Shown: piece after piece, positions 1 through 8,909 of the stretch | How positions within the stretch are numbered: the first letter of the stretch is position 1 | Layout: each line of letters begins with the position of its first letter | Origin: an uncultured Rothia sp. | GTDB lineage: Bacteria > Actinomycetota > Actinomycetes > Actinomycetales > Micrococcaceae | Length of the DNA stretch: 64,000 bases | Direction: 5' to 3' | NCBI GenBank assembly: GCA_946221065.1 | Contig: CAMIIO010000005.1 | Coordinates: 62,001 to 126,000, forward strand | Made by a program: the position numbers and the translations under genes | Notes under the pieces: model-generated | The model's database searches: none | What the model saw: the letters and a program-made list of their open reading frames with translations, nothing else | What the model was told of the DNA's origin: nothing

Positions 1-1602
1 GGAAGTTAGGTCTACAGAAATTTCTGAGGTGGCTCCGGCAGGGAATTCAACAGAAATGGTATCTGTGGGAATTAGTTTTTCAGACTTTTCAGTAAAAAGC
101 TGTATTTTGAATTGATGTGGACGTCCTAGCTCTGTTGGAACGCTGGGCGGCAACTCCTGTTTGATTAACAGTGTCTCAAGGTGGTTCTTATCATTAAAAA
201 CTTGTTCAGTGGTCAAGGTCGACAGCCCCATGGTCTCAAGCCATGCGGCTGACCACGCTAGTACGTCTCGGTCAGAGACTTCATTCAGCACTTCAAGGAA
301 ATCTTGCAAAGTGGTGTTATCCCACTCGAATCGCTTGAAATATACCCGTGCTGCTTCAATAAAGGTTTCAAACCCTACGTAGGCTACGAGCTGCTTGAGC
401 ACAGATGAGCCCTTTGCATAGGTAATACCATCGAAGTTCTGGCGAGCTGCTTCGAGATGAGGGATATCGGCCACAATGGGGTGGGTGGTAGGTAATTGGT
501 CCTGGCCGTAGGCCCAGGCTTTACGGCGATTGGCAAAGGTTACCCAGGATTCATCAAATTTGGCTGCTTGCTCGGCACCAAGGGTTCCCATATATTCAGC
601 AAAAGATTCTTTCAGCCACAAATCGTTCCACCACTTCATGGTAACGAGGTCGCCAAACCACATGTGGCTCATCTCGTGGCAGATAACGTTGGCGCGTCCT
701 TCTAACTGAGCCTCTGTGGCTCCTGATTCAAAAAGGTAGCTTTCGGTAAAAGTTACCATGCCAGGATTTTCCATTGCGCCCAGGTTGTACTCCGGAACGA
801 ACGCCTGCTCATATTTGGGATATGGATAGGGGTAATCGAAAAGATCCTGGAAGAAATCTAACCCATTTTTAGTGATGGTGAAGATATTTTCGTAATCGAA
901 GTGTTCTTTGAGTGATTGACGACAGTAGGCCACGAGCGGGATGCTACCCGAGTTAACTTGTGAAGCGGGATGGTACATATCGTTGACGGCAAAATATTCG
1001 CCGGCAAGGATAGTGGTGATGTAGGTAGAAATTTTTGCGGTGGGTTTGAAAACTCGTTTGCTGATATTTGAGTCTGCTGGATCTTCTAGGGTCTTTTCCA
1101 GCTCTGCGTTAGAGCTAACTATCCAATTCTTGGGTGCGGTAATACGGAAGTTAAATTCTGCTTTGAGGTCGGGCTGTTCAAAATTGGGAAAGACTCGTCG
1201 ACAATCAGCTGGTTCGTATTGGGTGTAGAGGTAGACCTTTTCGTCGGCAGGGTCAAAATACCGATGCATACCTTCGCCTGAGCGGGAGTATAGAGAACTT
1301 CCGTGGATGGTGAGGATGTTTTCCTTTTGCAAGTTGGGAAGATTGATGCGGGAGCCATCGACGACGTCGTGAATATTTAGAAGTGTTCCGTTGAGCTTGA
1401 TGGAGTCTACTGCATGATGAATGTAGTCAATAAATGTGCTCTCGCCTTCGTGGGCAGCAAATTTGACGGTTGTTGCGGTGGGATAACTAGTAAAGTTTGC
1501 GTCTGCAGCATTGGTGAGGTCTACATGTACGTCGTAACTGTGGACGGTAAGTAGTTCGGAGCGGCGGGCTGCTTCTTCTTGAGTTAAATTTTCGTTTTTC
1601 AC
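1..1602 (-). CDS. pepN: Aminopeptidase N (M1 family), 3' end beyond the window
   Basis: A zinc metallopeptidase that removes N-terminal residues from peptides in the cytoplasm. Reading the reverse strand from a GTG at 1602 gives a protein beginning MKNENLTQEEAARRSELL, the usual start of actinobacterial PepN. The exopeptidase motif GAMEN lies near residue 274. The zinc motif HEMSH is at about residue 309, followed by the conserved Glu in KESFAEY. The C-terminal part lies outside the window. No good ribosome binding site precedes the GTG. A TACTAT hexamer ends seven bases upstream, so a leaderless transcript is possible. Family assignment is secure; the start is fairly secure because homologues begin the same way. 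Confidence 0.93.
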   Translation of the reverse strand, partial: MKNENLTQEEAARRSELLTVHSYDVHVDLTNAADANFTSYPTATTVKFAAHEGESTFIDYIHHAVDSIKLNGTLLNIHDVVDGSRINLPNLQKENILTIHGSSLYSRSGEGMHRYFDPADEKVYLYTQYEPADCRRVFPNFEQPDLKAEFNFRITAPKNWIVSSNAELEKTLEDPADSNISKRVFKPTAKISTYITTILAGEYFAVNDMYHPASQVNSGSIPLVAYCRQSLKEHFDYENIFTITKNGLDFFQDLFDYPYPYPKYEQAFVPEYNLGAMENPGMVTFTESYLFESGATEAQLEGRANVICHEMSHMWFGDLVTMKWWNDLWLKESFAEYMGTLGAEQAAKFDESWVTFANRRKAWAYGQDQLPTTHPIVADIPHLEAARQNFDGITYAKGSSVLKQLVAYVGFETFIEAARVYFKRFEWDNTTLQDFLEVLNEVSDRDVLAWSAAWLETMGLSTLTTEQVFNDKNHLETLLIKQELPPSVPTELGRPHQFKIQLFTEKSEKLIPTDTISVEFPAGATSEISVDLTS

Positions 1603-1743
1603 AGTGTCTATAGTAACGCCGAAGATGTTGTGTTGCAGAACACTCAAAAAGATACACTTTCGATTTGCGCACCAGGTCAAATCCGTGTAAATTATTACCT
1701 GTTGCCGCGAGAGATTGCTTAGCAAATAGCTCGTACATCACCT

Positions 1744-1830
1744 GCGCGGGTGGCGGAATAGGCAGACGCGCTAGCTTGAGGTGCTAGTCCTCATATATCG
1801 AGGGTGGGGGTTCAAGTCCCCCTCCGCGCA
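1744..1830 (+). tRNA. tRNA-Leu (anticodon GAG)
   Basis: The sequence folds as a class II tRNA. The acceptor stem GCGCGGG pairs with TCCGCGC, with one G-U pair at the base. The anticodon stem CTAGC/GCTAG carries the loop TTGAGGT, giving anticodon GAG for CUC/CUU codons. A long variable arm follows, then a T-arm with GGTTCAAGT. The 3' CCA is not encoded. A strong hairpin lies just downstream. Confidence 0.95.
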
Positions 1831-1858
1831 CAGAGTTTCTCGTATTGAGAAGCATAAA

Positions 1859-1889
1859 AAAGGCTCCCATGGAAACATGGGAGCCTTTC
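1859..1889 (+). terminator. Intrinsic terminator after tRNA-Leu
   Basis: A 13-bp perfect stem (AAAGGCTCCCATG/CATGGGAGCCTTT) with a GAAA tetraloop is followed by TCTTC. It begins about 30 bases after the tRNA 3' end and matches a rho-independent terminator of the tRNA transcript. Confidence 0.85.
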
Positions 1890-2192
1890 TTCATGGAAAA
1901 GAGTATGAGCTCTGCGTAGGGGCAAGAGATAATACGAAACATGGAAATACCACTGGGCTTTCTTATAGTGAGACTGAGATAGCCGCTAAAAGTCCAGCAT
2001 GTCAGCTGATTATAGGAGCTTATCTAAAGATTTCCTGGATGATTGAGAATTAGCTCTCTGGGGACATAGAACGTCAAAAAATTCATATACGCCTAAGGAC
2101 TACATGCTCGGCGATTACCCTAGTATTCATGCTTGCCGTACGGCTCTTCATATATACGGGTGAAAACTGAGGTTAGCTAATAGTTAAACAAG
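1890..2192. other. Intergenic stretch without a recognisable gene
   Basis: About 300 bases between the tRNA terminator and the terminator of the first lactate permease. The only open frames overlap the tRNA and lack a ribosome binding site. No repeat or promoter was recognised. Confidence 0.5.
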
Positions 2193-2227
2193 GACGCCGC
2201 CCGTGCTGAGAAAGCACGGGCGGCGTC
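2193..2227 (-). terminator. Terminator of the first lactate permease gene
   Basis: A 15-bp perfect GC-rich stem (GACGCCGCCCGTGCT and its complement) with a 5-base loop. On the reverse strand it is followed by CTTGTTTAAC. It lies 26 bases past the stop codon of the permease gene. Confidence 0.85.
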
Positions 2228-2253
2228 ATCGCTATGTAGCAGTTACCAAGAGG

Positions 2254-3885
2254 CTACTTCATAAAAATAGAAAGTGCGAAGACCAGCACACAGGTCCAAG
2301 CCAAGAACATCAGGCTGTACTTGATAGCAGCGTTGGTAATCTTTGATTCCTCGCCAGAAAGATTCACAGAAGCTGCTGCGATAGCAATAGATTGCGGTGA
2401 AACAAGCTTGGCCATCACACCACCGGTGGTATTGGAAGCAACCAACAGCGTGGGGGAGGTACCAATCTGCTGAGCTGTGGTAGCCTGCAACGCCGCGAAC
2501 AAAGTATTGTTATTGACCACTGAGCCGGTTACAAACACACCAATCCAACCAATGATGGGGGAGAGCAACGGGAATACCGCACCTGTAGCTGCTACGGCAA
2601 GAGCAATAGAAGAGCTCATACCGCCATAGTTCATTACGTTAGCTACAGCCATGACCATGCAAATCATCAAGATCGGCTTCCATAGCTGTAGAACAGAACC
2701 TTTGAGCTCTTCAAAAGATTCGCCCCAGGTGATTTTAGAAATCATGATAGTAATCAGGACGGAGATAAGGATTGCTGTGCCGGATGCACCGAGGATATTC
2801 CAAGACCATACTACGGAGATTGCCTTGGGCTCAGCGACAATAGGCGCAACCTGCTGGATTGCTTGGTGCAATCCGGGCATGGGGAAAGCGATAGTGGTGA
2901 ATGCCAGTGGTCCACCTTCGGCCCAAAGAGCTTTCATAAAAGGAGCAGACCACAGAAGAATCAGAATGGACAGGATATAGAAGGGGCTCCATGCTTTGAT
3001 AACTTCTCCAGCCGTGTAGCGAGTGCCTTCTCCGTCCTTCTCCAAAGGTGCGGCGTTAGGTTCACGATAAATGTAGCTGGGCTTCCACTTCATGCAAATA
3101 AGCGCCAAAAGTACTAGACCAACCAGGGGAGGTACGATGTCTACCAGTTCCGGCCCGACGGTCAACAGTAAGAGTGACTGGATGAGGGAAACTACAAAAC
3201 CAATAATTAGGGCAACTAGACCTACCTGGCGGATGCCTCGCATGCCGTCGAGGACAGCCACGATAATCAGCGGAACAAAGATCGCAGTAATCTGAACTAC
3301 CCAAATCATCTGTACGTTCAACGCATCAAGATCTACGCCACCCTGTTTTGCGCCAATAATAACGGGAATACCAATTGCGCCATACGCGCCGGAGGCGGCA
3401 TTGGCAATCAATGCGTAAAGAGCTGCTTTGATGGGCTCAAAACCAAGGGTTACCAACAACGCTGCACAGATAGCGATGGGAATACCAAAACCAGCTGCGC
3501 CTTCAAGGAAGCTGCCAAAGCAAAAAGCAATGAGTAGTACCTGCAAACGCTGGTCGTCAGTAATAGCAGAGATTGAGCCCTTAATAACTTCAAAGTTTCC
3601 AGCTCGAACGCTAATACGGTAAAGCCACACTGCCATCAAAACAATCCAGCCGATGGGCCATAGACCACCGAGGAACCCAAAAGCAATTGATGACAGGGAA
3701 GCCGCAAAAGGCATTTTAAACACAAAAACGGCTAGAGCAACTGCTACAGCTAAGGAGACAGTAGCTGAGCGGAGACCTGTCCATTTGAGAACAGTGAGCC
3801 CTAAGAGAAAGAGAAGAATAGGAATCACTGCCACTAGCGCAGAGAGCATCTGGGCATTAAGCGGATCATAAATCTGTTGCCACAT
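2254..3885 (-). CDS. lctP: L-lactate permease, LctP family (copy 1)
   Basis: An integral membrane protein of the LctP/LldP family, which imports or exchanges L-lactate (and often glycolate) with protons. The chosen ATG at 3885 gives 543 residues starting MWQQIYDPLN, exactly the length and start of the second copy at 5551-7182. A purine-rich GGAGGAAGGA lies upstream. The frame stays open for 43 more codons to an ATG at 4014, but that extension has no counterpart in the paralogue. About a dozen hydrophobic segments are visible, with family stretches such as FGFLGGLWPIGWIVLMAVWL and FLEGAAGFGIPIAICAALL. It is transcribed away from ldh. Substrate choice between lactate and glycolate cannot be read from sequence, but the neighbouring ldh favours lactate. 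Confidence 0.92.
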   Translation of the reverse strand: MWQQIYDPLNAQMLSALVAVIPILLFLLGLTVLKWTGLRSATVSLAVAVALAVFVFKMPFAASLSSIAFGFLGGLWPIGWIVLMAVWLYRISVRAGNFEVIKGSISAITDDQRLQVLLIAFCFGSFLEGAAGFGIPIAICAALLVTLGFEPIKAALYALIANAASGAYGAIGIPVIIGAKQGGVDLDALNVQMIWVVQITAIFVPLIIVAVLDGMRGIRQVGLVALIIGFVVSLIQSLLLLTVGPELVDIVPPLVGLVLLALICMKWKPSYIYREPNAAPLEKDGEGTRYTAGEVIKAWSPFYILSILILLWSAPFMKALWAEGGPLAFTTIAFPMPGLHQAIQQVAPIVAEPKAISVVWSWNILGASGTAILISVLITIMISKITWGESFEELKGSVLQLWKPILMICMVMAVANVMNYGGMSSSIALAVAATGAVFPLLSPIIGWIGVFVTGSVVNNNTLFAALQATTAQQIGTSPTLLVASNTTGGVMAKLVSPQSIAIAAASVNLSGEESKITNAAIKYSLMFLAWTCVLVFALSIFMK

Positions 3886-4075
3886 AAGGGTGGATTCCTT
3901 CCTCCAGCAATAGTGCTGAAGCAATCGAGATTGAGGGTGTAATCCAAAGAGTCCACTGTGTAAGCGGTCAGAACTTTCTGTTCCCTCTGTGCTGTCCATA
4001 TTGCTAAAAGTCATAAGCTGTTAGACGAGCATAGGTGCTACGTGAAGCGTCGTTGAATAATCCTCATGGATGAGT

Positions 4076-4104
4076 CATATATTTATATAAATTATCACTT
4101 TCAA
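4076..4104 (-). promoter_or_regulatory. Candidate promoter of lctP copy 1
   Basis: On the reverse strand TTGAAA (4099-4104) and TATATG (4076-4081) are separated by 17 bases in an AT-rich stretch. This predicts a start near 4069 and an untranslated leader of roughly 180 bases before the ATG at 3885. An inverted repeat AGTTTGA-N13-TCAAACT (4130-4156) lies just upstream of the -35 and could be an operator. Assigned by eye only. Confidence 0.45.
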
Positions 4105-4495
4105 GTAGCTATTTTTCGCACAATGTGTCAGTTTGATTCTTAAGGTAACTCAAACTTTAATTAAACGCTCTCAAAAAGAACTGCGAAATCACGGTAATGA
4201 AATTTGAGTAAGTTTCACCTTTATTCGTTATGCCGTGAGTAAAATAACATCTACCTTCCGCACTTCTATGAAGAGAGGGTTACGCAACCCTTATAAATGT
4301 GATGAATATCTAAAGGTAGTGGTGCCCATAAGCTGAATAACAGCTTGTGAAGTATTGGCTTACTGACGTATTTGCTCATTTTTCAGAAGAGACGGAGTCA
4401 AGATTCTTTTTGTAAGGTGGAGGTTTCTTCGAGCCTTAGCTTTAATAGAAGTAAAGAACATCTTTGTCTCTTCCCCGTAGAAAGGTAGGTAGCAC
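4105..4495. promoter_or_regulatory. Divergent regulatory region between lctP copy 1 and ldh
   Basis: About 390 AT-rich bases with no credible reading frame separate the divergent permease and dehydrogenase genes. Besides the inverted repeat at 4130-4156 there is a TTTAATTAAA palindrome right after it (4157-4166). No clear LldR-type operator was recognised, and no -35/-10 pair for ldh stands out. The size of the gap suggests regulation of both genes from here. Confidence 0.4.
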
Positions 4496-5461
4496 ATGGC
4501 TACTCAGACAAAAACCGGAACTAAACTTGGCGTTATCGGTGCAGGTGGCGTTGGATCGGCTACCGCATACGCAGCTATGCTTCGCGGCACTGCAGATGAA
4601 ATCGTTATTTACGATATTGCAGGCGCACTGGCAGAAGCCGAGGGTCTGGACATTGCGCACGGCGCCATGTTTGCTCATGAAGCAAAGGTGAGCGGTAGCG
4701 ATGACATCGAGATTCTGCGTGAATGTGACATGGTTATTGTTACTGCAGGTGCCCGTCAGAAGCCCGGACAGTCTCGCCTGGAACTCGTTGGCGTGAACGT
4801 TAAAATTTTCCAGTCAATGCTTCCTAAGGTAATGGAAGTTGCTCCCAACGCCATCTTGATGATTGTTACTAATCCTTGCGATGTTTTGGCAGTCGTGGCT
4901 CAGAAGATTACCGGCTTGCCCACCGAGCGTTGCTTCGCATCGGGTACGGTTCTAGATTCTGCACGTCTACGTTGGCTCATCGCTGAAAAAGCTGGTGTTT
5001 CCATCAACTCAGTTCACGCTAATGTTATTGGCGAGCACGGCGACTCTGAGTTCCCGGTTTGGTCTGCTGCTAACATCGGCATGGTTCCGCTGACTGAATG
5101 GACTAACGAAGACGGCGAAAAAGTATTCACCGAAAAGGTTCGCGAGGAGCTTGCTTACGAAGCAATGCACGCAGCTTACAAGGTGATTGAAGGCAAGGGC
5201 TCTACCAACTACGCGATTGGTATCTCTGCTGCTCGTATTGCAGATGCCATCCTCAAGGGCGAAGACGCTGTGCTGAATGTTGCCACTCAGGTTAACGGTC
5301 GCTACGGTATTGAAGGAAATGCCGCACTGTCATTGCCTTCCGTAGTATCGTACGAGGGTGTTAAGCGCGTACTCGATGTTGAGCTTGAGGGCGAGGAGCT
5401 GGAGAAATTCAAGGCTTCGGCAGCAGCTATTCAGGCAGTTATTGATTCCATCGAGTTCTAA
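4496..5461 (+). CDS. ldh: L-lactate dehydrogenase (NAD-dependent)
   Basis: Catalyses the reversible reduction of pyruvate to L-lactate with NADH in the cytoplasm. The protein has 321 residues. The Rossmann motif GAGGVG is at 15-20, and Asp40 ends the second strand (VIYD), as in NAD-binding members. The active-site loop reads ARQKPGQSR: Gln88 is the residue that marks lactate rather than malate dehydrogenase, and Arg94 is the second loop arginine. The catalytic His181 sits in GEHGDSEF and the substrate Arg157 in LDSARLR. The ATG at 4496 follows AAAGGTAGG. Codon choice appears optimised, suggesting strong expression. Two lactate permease genes flank it, so it works in lactate exchange or uptake. 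Confidence 0.95.
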   Translation: MATQTKTGTKLGVIGAGGVGSATAYAAMLRGTADEIVIYDIAGALAEAEGLDIAHGAMFAHEAKVSGSDDIEILRECDMVIVTAGARQKPGQSRLELVGVNVKIFQSMLPKVMEVAPNAILMIVTNPCDVLAVVAQKITGLPTERCFASGTVLDSARLRWLIAEKAGVSINSVHANVIGEHGDSEFPVWSAANIGMVPLTEWTNEDGEKVFTEKVREELAYEAMHAAYKVIEGKGSTNYAIGISAARIADAILKGEDAVLNVATQVNGRYGIEGNAALSLPSVVSYEGVKRVLDVELEGEELEKFKASAAAIQAVIDSIEF

Positions 5462-5495
5462 TTCTCTGTGAACTCTTGTTCTCAATAAACACTGA

Positions 5496-5523
5496 GGGTC
5501 AGAATCATTAATGATTCTGACCC
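5496..5523. terminator. Bidirectional terminator between ldh and lctP copy 2
   Basis: A perfect 28-base palindrome (GGGTCAGAATCATT and its complement) lies between the converging 3' ends, 34 bases after the ldh stop and 28 bases after the permease stop. It is followed by CTTACTTATTC on the forward strand and CTCAGTGTTTATTG on the reverse, so it can serve both genes. Confidence 0.8.
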
Positions 5524-5550
5524 TTACTTATTCTGGTATTTACAGAAAAG

Positions 5551-7182
5551 TTATCTAGCTATCAGTGAAAGTGCAAAGACCCAAATACACATGACGACGA
5601 GCAATCCAATACTGTATTTAATAGCAGCGTTAGTAATTTTTGACTCTTCACCAGACATGTTAACCGAGGCCGATGCGATAGCAATCGACTGAGGCGATAC
5701 AATCTTGGCCATTACTCCACCGGCAGTATTGGAAGCGACAAGCAATGTAGGGCTTGCGCCAATCTGCTGTGCAGTAGTTGCCTGCAACGCGGCGAAAAGC
5801 GTGTTGTTATTAACAACGGAACCCGTCACAAACACACCGATCCAGCCAATAATGGGGGAGAGAAGCGGAAAGATGGTTCCCGTTGCCGCTACGGCAAGCG
5901 CAATAGATGAACTCATTCCAGCAAAGTTCATTACATTTGCCACGGCCATAACCAAGTAAATCATGAGAAGTGGTTTCCATAGTTGAAGGAAGGCACCTTT
6001 CAGTTCTTCTAAGGTTGCTGACCAGCTGATCTGAGAAACTGCTGCCGTCATAAGTGCCGCGATAAGGATCGCTGTTCCGGAGGCGCCAAGGATAGTCCAG
6101 TTGAATACGGCAGTTACTGCTTTGGGTTCAGTAACAATGGGAGAAACTTGTTGGATTGCTTTGTTGAGAGCTGGCATGGGGATAGCTACTGTGGTGAAGC
6201 TTAGCGGACCGTTTTCTGCCCATAGGTTTTTCATGAAGGGCGCGGACCACAATAAAATCATGCCGGACAGAATGAGGAAGGGGCTCCAGGCTTTAAAAAT
6301 CTGTGAGCCTGTGTAGCGTTCTTCGTGTGCGGCTTCTTCTACTGAGGTGGCGTCGGGCTCGCGGTATATGAATTTAGGTTGCCATTTCATGCAAATACTT
6401 GCTAGTACGATGAGTCCTACAAGAGGGGGCACGATATCTGCAAGTTCTGAGCCAAGAGTGAGTAGAAAAATACTTTGTAGGGCAGAGATGACCACGCCGA
6501 TGAGTAGTGCGATAAGACCAATTTGGCGGAGTCCTCGCATGCCGTCTTGAATGATCACAATGAGTAGAGGGATGAGGGCTGAGATGATTTGTACTACCAG
6601 AATCATTTCTGCGTTGAGAGCAGCTTGTTCGACTCCGCCTTGTTTTGCACCTACGATAACGGGAATGCCAATTGCGCCGTATGCGCCTGAGGCTGCATTA
6701 GCGATTAGCGCGTAGAGAGCAGCTTTTACTGGTTCAAAACCTAAGGTGACTAAAAGCGCTGCGCAGATAGCAATGGGGATGCCAAATCCGGCAGCTCCTT
6801 CGAGGAAGCCGCCAAAGCAAAAAGCAATGAGTAGCGCTTGGATTCGTTGGTCGGGAGAGATTGCGGAAATTGATCCTTGGATAATAGTGAAATTGCCTGC
6901 GCGGACGCTAATGCGGTATAGCCATACTGCCATGAGGACGATCCAGCCAATTGGCCATAAACCTCCCAAGAAGCCATATCCTACGGCGGAGAGTGATGAG
7001 GTGATAGGCATGTGGAACACTGCTGCGGCGAGTGTTAAAGCAAGGATAAGTGAGATGGTAGCTGCTTTAAGGCCGGACCATTTGAATATGGTTAGCCCTA
7101 GAAGAAAGAGAATAATGGGTAGTGCCGCTACGAGCGCTGATAAATATTGTGACCCGAGGGGGTCATAGACCTGTTGCCACAT
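5551..7182 (-). CDS. lctP: L-lactate permease, LctP family (copy 2)
   Basis: A second lactate permease of 543 residues, collinear with the copy at 2254-3885 and clearly a paralogue: long blocks such as WPIGWIVLMAVWLYRISVRA and GAAGFGIPIAICAALLVTLG are identical. Differences concentrate in hydrophobic segments and loops. The ATG at 7182 is preceded by GAGAGGAAAAG. Its nucleotide sequence and third-position choice differ from copy 1, so the duplication is not recent. It converges on ldh, with a shared terminator. The two copies may differ in affinity, direction or expression; this cannot be decided here. Confidence 0.92.
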   Translation of the reverse strand: MWQQVYDPLGSQYLSALVAALPIILFLLGLTIFKWSGLKAATISLILALTLAAAVFHMPITSSLSAVGYGFLGGLWPIGWIVLMAVWLYRISVRAGNFTIIQGSISAISPDQRIQALLIAFCFGGFLEGAAGFGIPIAICAALLVTLGFEPVKAALYALIANAASGAYGAIGIPVIVGAKQGGVEQAALNAEMILVVQIISALIPLLIVIIQDGMRGLRQIGLIALLIGVVISALQSIFLLTLGSELADIVPPLVGLIVLASICMKWQPKFIYREPDATSVEEAAHEERYTGSQIFKAWSPFLILSGMILLWSAPFMKNLWAENGPLSFTTVAIPMPALNKAIQQVSPIVTEPKAVTAVFNWTILGASGTAILIAALMTAAVSQISWSATLEELKGAFLQLWKPLLMIYLVMAVANVMNFAGMSSSIALAVAATGTIFPLLSPIIGWIGVFVTGSVVNNNTLFAALQATTAQQIGASPTLLVASNTAGGVMAKIVSPQSIAIASASVNMSGEESKITNAAIKYSIGLLVVMCIWVFALSLIAR

Positions 7183-7263
7183 GAAGGCTTTTCCTCTCGT
7201 GCCGGATGGTAGGCCAGCATAGTTTGGGGAGGAGAATGAATTTTCTCACTCACCTAAGCTAGC

Positions 7264-7292
7264 ATTTTAGAAGAAAAAATTTTACTTCGAAA
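7264..7292 (-). promoter_or_regulatory. Candidate promoter of lctP copy 2
   Basis: On the reverse strand TTTCGA (7287-7292) and TAAAAT (7264-7269) are separated by 17 bases, about 80 bases upstream of the permease ATG. The hexamers are reasonable matches to the housekeeping consensus. By-eye assignment. Confidence 0.45.
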
Positions 7293-7339
7293 GTTATTCT
7301 GGGGTGGCAGGTGCTGAGGAAGTTTTAGCTTGAGGGACG

Positions 7340-7594
7340 CTAGTCCATGAGGGCGATGGTATTTTGTACTTTAAGGATTCGACGTCGCAGCCAGATACGG
7401 CGTTTGCCGCCGTAGAGAATAACAGTACGAGCTAGCTCCCATCGACCGTATTCAGTATGTTCCATAACGCGGGCTCTGACAGCGTGAATATTTTCGCGGG
7501 GATTGACTGTAATGCAGAGGTATTCGTAGCGGCTGTCTTGCTGAGGGAACTTGGGGAATGGGCGAGTGGAAACACCAATTTCTTCTTCTCTCAA
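7340..7594 (-). CDS. DUF5703 family protein
   Basis: A small soluble protein found widely in actinobacteria and of unknown function. The frame contains the family pattern EYLCITVNPRENIHAVRARV, then EHTEYGRWELARTVIL and RRIWLRRRILKVQ near the C-terminus. The TTG at 7594 (84 residues) is preferred because GGGAG stands eight bases upstream of it; a TTG at 7609 would add five residues. No ATG is available in this region. It is divergent from the acidic protein at 7650. No catalytic motif is visible. Confidence 0.8.
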   Translation of the reverse strand: MREEEIGVSTRPFPKFPQQDSRYEYLCITVNPRENIHAVRARVMEHTEYGRWELARTVILYGGKRRIWLRRRILKVQNTIALMD

Positions 7595-7649
7595 ATTAAT
7601 TACTCCCAAATAGTTCCGGTCTGAGCCAATCCGCGATAACGTCTAAGGT

Positions 7650-7964
7650 ATGAGTAACGAATCTCGCGCTGCACTTGCAGATCTCACAAATGCTCTTGAA
7701 GAGCATCTTACCGCTATCGTGAATCGACGTGGAGAGCATGATCCTGCTATTGACCATGCTTATGTGGCTGTTGCTAACGCTTTTGAGCGTTATGAAGAAG
7801 CCCTTTTTGATGACTTTGAAGAAGTCACTCCCTTAGAGGTTTTTATTGACGAAGATGAAGATGACTTGGATGAATTTGATGAAGACTTTGTCGATGATGA
7901 TGAAGATGACTTCGAGGAAGTGGACTTTGATGACGACGATGAAAACGACACCTCTCGTCCCTAA
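7650..7964 (+). CDS. Small protein with an extremely acidic C-terminal half
   Basis: A 104-residue hypothetical protein. The first 50 residues look like a helical domain (MSNESRAALADLTNALEEHL). From about residue 54 on it is dominated by Asp and Glu, with aromatic residues spaced through it. It has no signal peptide or membrane segment. The family was not recognised with confidence; its position beside the DUF5703 gene and uppP suggests a conserved gene of the lineage. The start is ATG with only AAGGT immediately upstream, so translation may be leaderless. The acidic tail could bind cations or mimic nucleic acid, but this is speculation. Confidence 0.75.
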   Translation: MSNESRAALADLTNALEEHLTAIVNRRGEHDPAIDHAYVAVANAFERYEEALFDDFEEVTPLEVFIDEDEDDLDEFDEDFVDDDEDDFEEVDFDDDDENDTSRP

Positions 7965-8002
7965 AGTTGCTTGATTTTGTCCCCTAAAATTTCTTGTTAG
8001 AA

Positions 8003-8042
8003 CGAACACAGCGATCTTTAATGGTCGCTGTGTTCGGTGTTT
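8003..8042 (+). terminator. Terminator after the acidic protein gene
   Basis: A 12-bp perfect stem CGAACACAGCGA/TCGCTGTGTTCG with a 10-base loop, followed by GTGTTTAA. It lies 38 bases past the stop codon. Confidence 0.8.
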
Positions 8043-8061
8043 AACGGGTAGAGTTTCGTGG

Positions 8062-8898
8062 GTGGAATGGATACAAGCTATTATTTTGGGCCTGGTTCAG
8101 GGCCTGACGGAATTTTTGCCGATTTCGTCCTCGGGACATATTCGTATTGTGAGCCAGTTTTTGCCGAATAACGCGGACCCTGGCGCTGCTTTTACTGCTA
8201 TTACTCAGCTTGGTACTGAGACAGCAGTTATTCTTTTTTTCTGGCGCGATATCATACGTATTTTGAAGAACTGGTTTGGTTCTTTGACGGGAAGCGTAGA
8301 TAAGAAGGATCCTGACGCTCGCATGGGTTGGTTCATCATCATCGGTTCATTGCCGATTGGTGTGTTGGGTCTTTTGCTTGAAGACTATATTGATTCAACG
8401 TTTAGGTCACTGTGGATTGTTGCAACGATGCTGATTGTCTTTGCAATTTTTATTGCTATTGCCGACCGTATCGGTAAAGAACAGCGTGATTTGCAGGATT
8501 TAACCGTCAAGCATGGCATTTTGTATGGTTTTGGTCAGGCTTTGGCACTGATTCCGGGTGTTTCTCGTTCGGGTGGAACGATTATGACGGGTCTGTTGAT
8601 GGGGTACACCCGTGAAGCTGCGACTCGTTACTCCTTTTTGCTCGCTATTCCTGCAGTCTTTGCTTCGGGTTTGTATAAGTTGACGCAAAGCTTATCTGAG
8701 GGCTTCACTGGCTACTATGGTTTTGGGCCGACAATGGTCGCTACGGTAGTAGCATTTGCTTCGGGCTATATCGTTATCGGTTGGCTTTTGAAGTACATTT
8801 CAAATAATAACTTCAGCGTATTTGTATGGTATCGAATCGCTTTGGGCATTGTATTGTATATCTTGCTCGGCTTCGGTGTACTTGTACCTAATAGCTAA
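8062..8898 (+). CDS. uppP: Undecaprenyl-diphosphatase
   Basis: A membrane enzyme (UppP/BacA) that dephosphorylates undecaprenyl diphosphate to recycle the lipid carrier of peptidoglycan and other wall polymers; it also confers bacitracin tolerance. The 278-residue polytopic protein has both family signatures: [17 protein letters not shown] near the N-terminus (catalytic Glu and Ser region) and PGVSRSGGT in the middle (phosphate-binding Arg). The start is the GTG at 8062, giving [10 protein letters not shown] as in homologues. The ribosome binding site is weak (GGGTAGAG). uppS, which makes the carrier, is elsewhere in the window at 45440-46240. Confidence 0.95.
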   Translation: MEWIQAIILGLVQGLTEFLPISSSGHIRIVSQFLPNNADPGAAFTAITQLGTETAVILFFWRDIIRILKNWFGSLTGSVDKKDPDARMGWFIIIGSLPIGVLGLLLEDYIDSTFRSLWIVATMLIVFAIFIAIADRIGKEQRDLQDLTVKHGILYGFGQALALIPGVSRSGGTIMTGLLMGYTREAATRYSFLLAIPAVFASGLYKLTQSLSEGFTGYYGFGPTMVATVVAFASGYIVIGWLLKYISNNNFSVFVWYRIALGIVLYILLGFGVLVPNS

Positions 8899-8909
8899 AA
8901 ATCGTATGG

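Noticed and set aside
1487..1741. Reverse frame of 84 codons upstream of pepN
   Set aside because: It overlaps the pepN start in another frame, is very Arg/Cys-rich and resembles no protein.
1781..2053. Forward frame of 90 codons
   Set aside because: It begins inside the tRNA-Leu and runs through its terminator, without a ribosome binding site.
3886..4014. N-terminal extension of lctP copy 1
   Set aside because: The extra 43 residues are absent from the paralogue, which starts at the same MWQQ.
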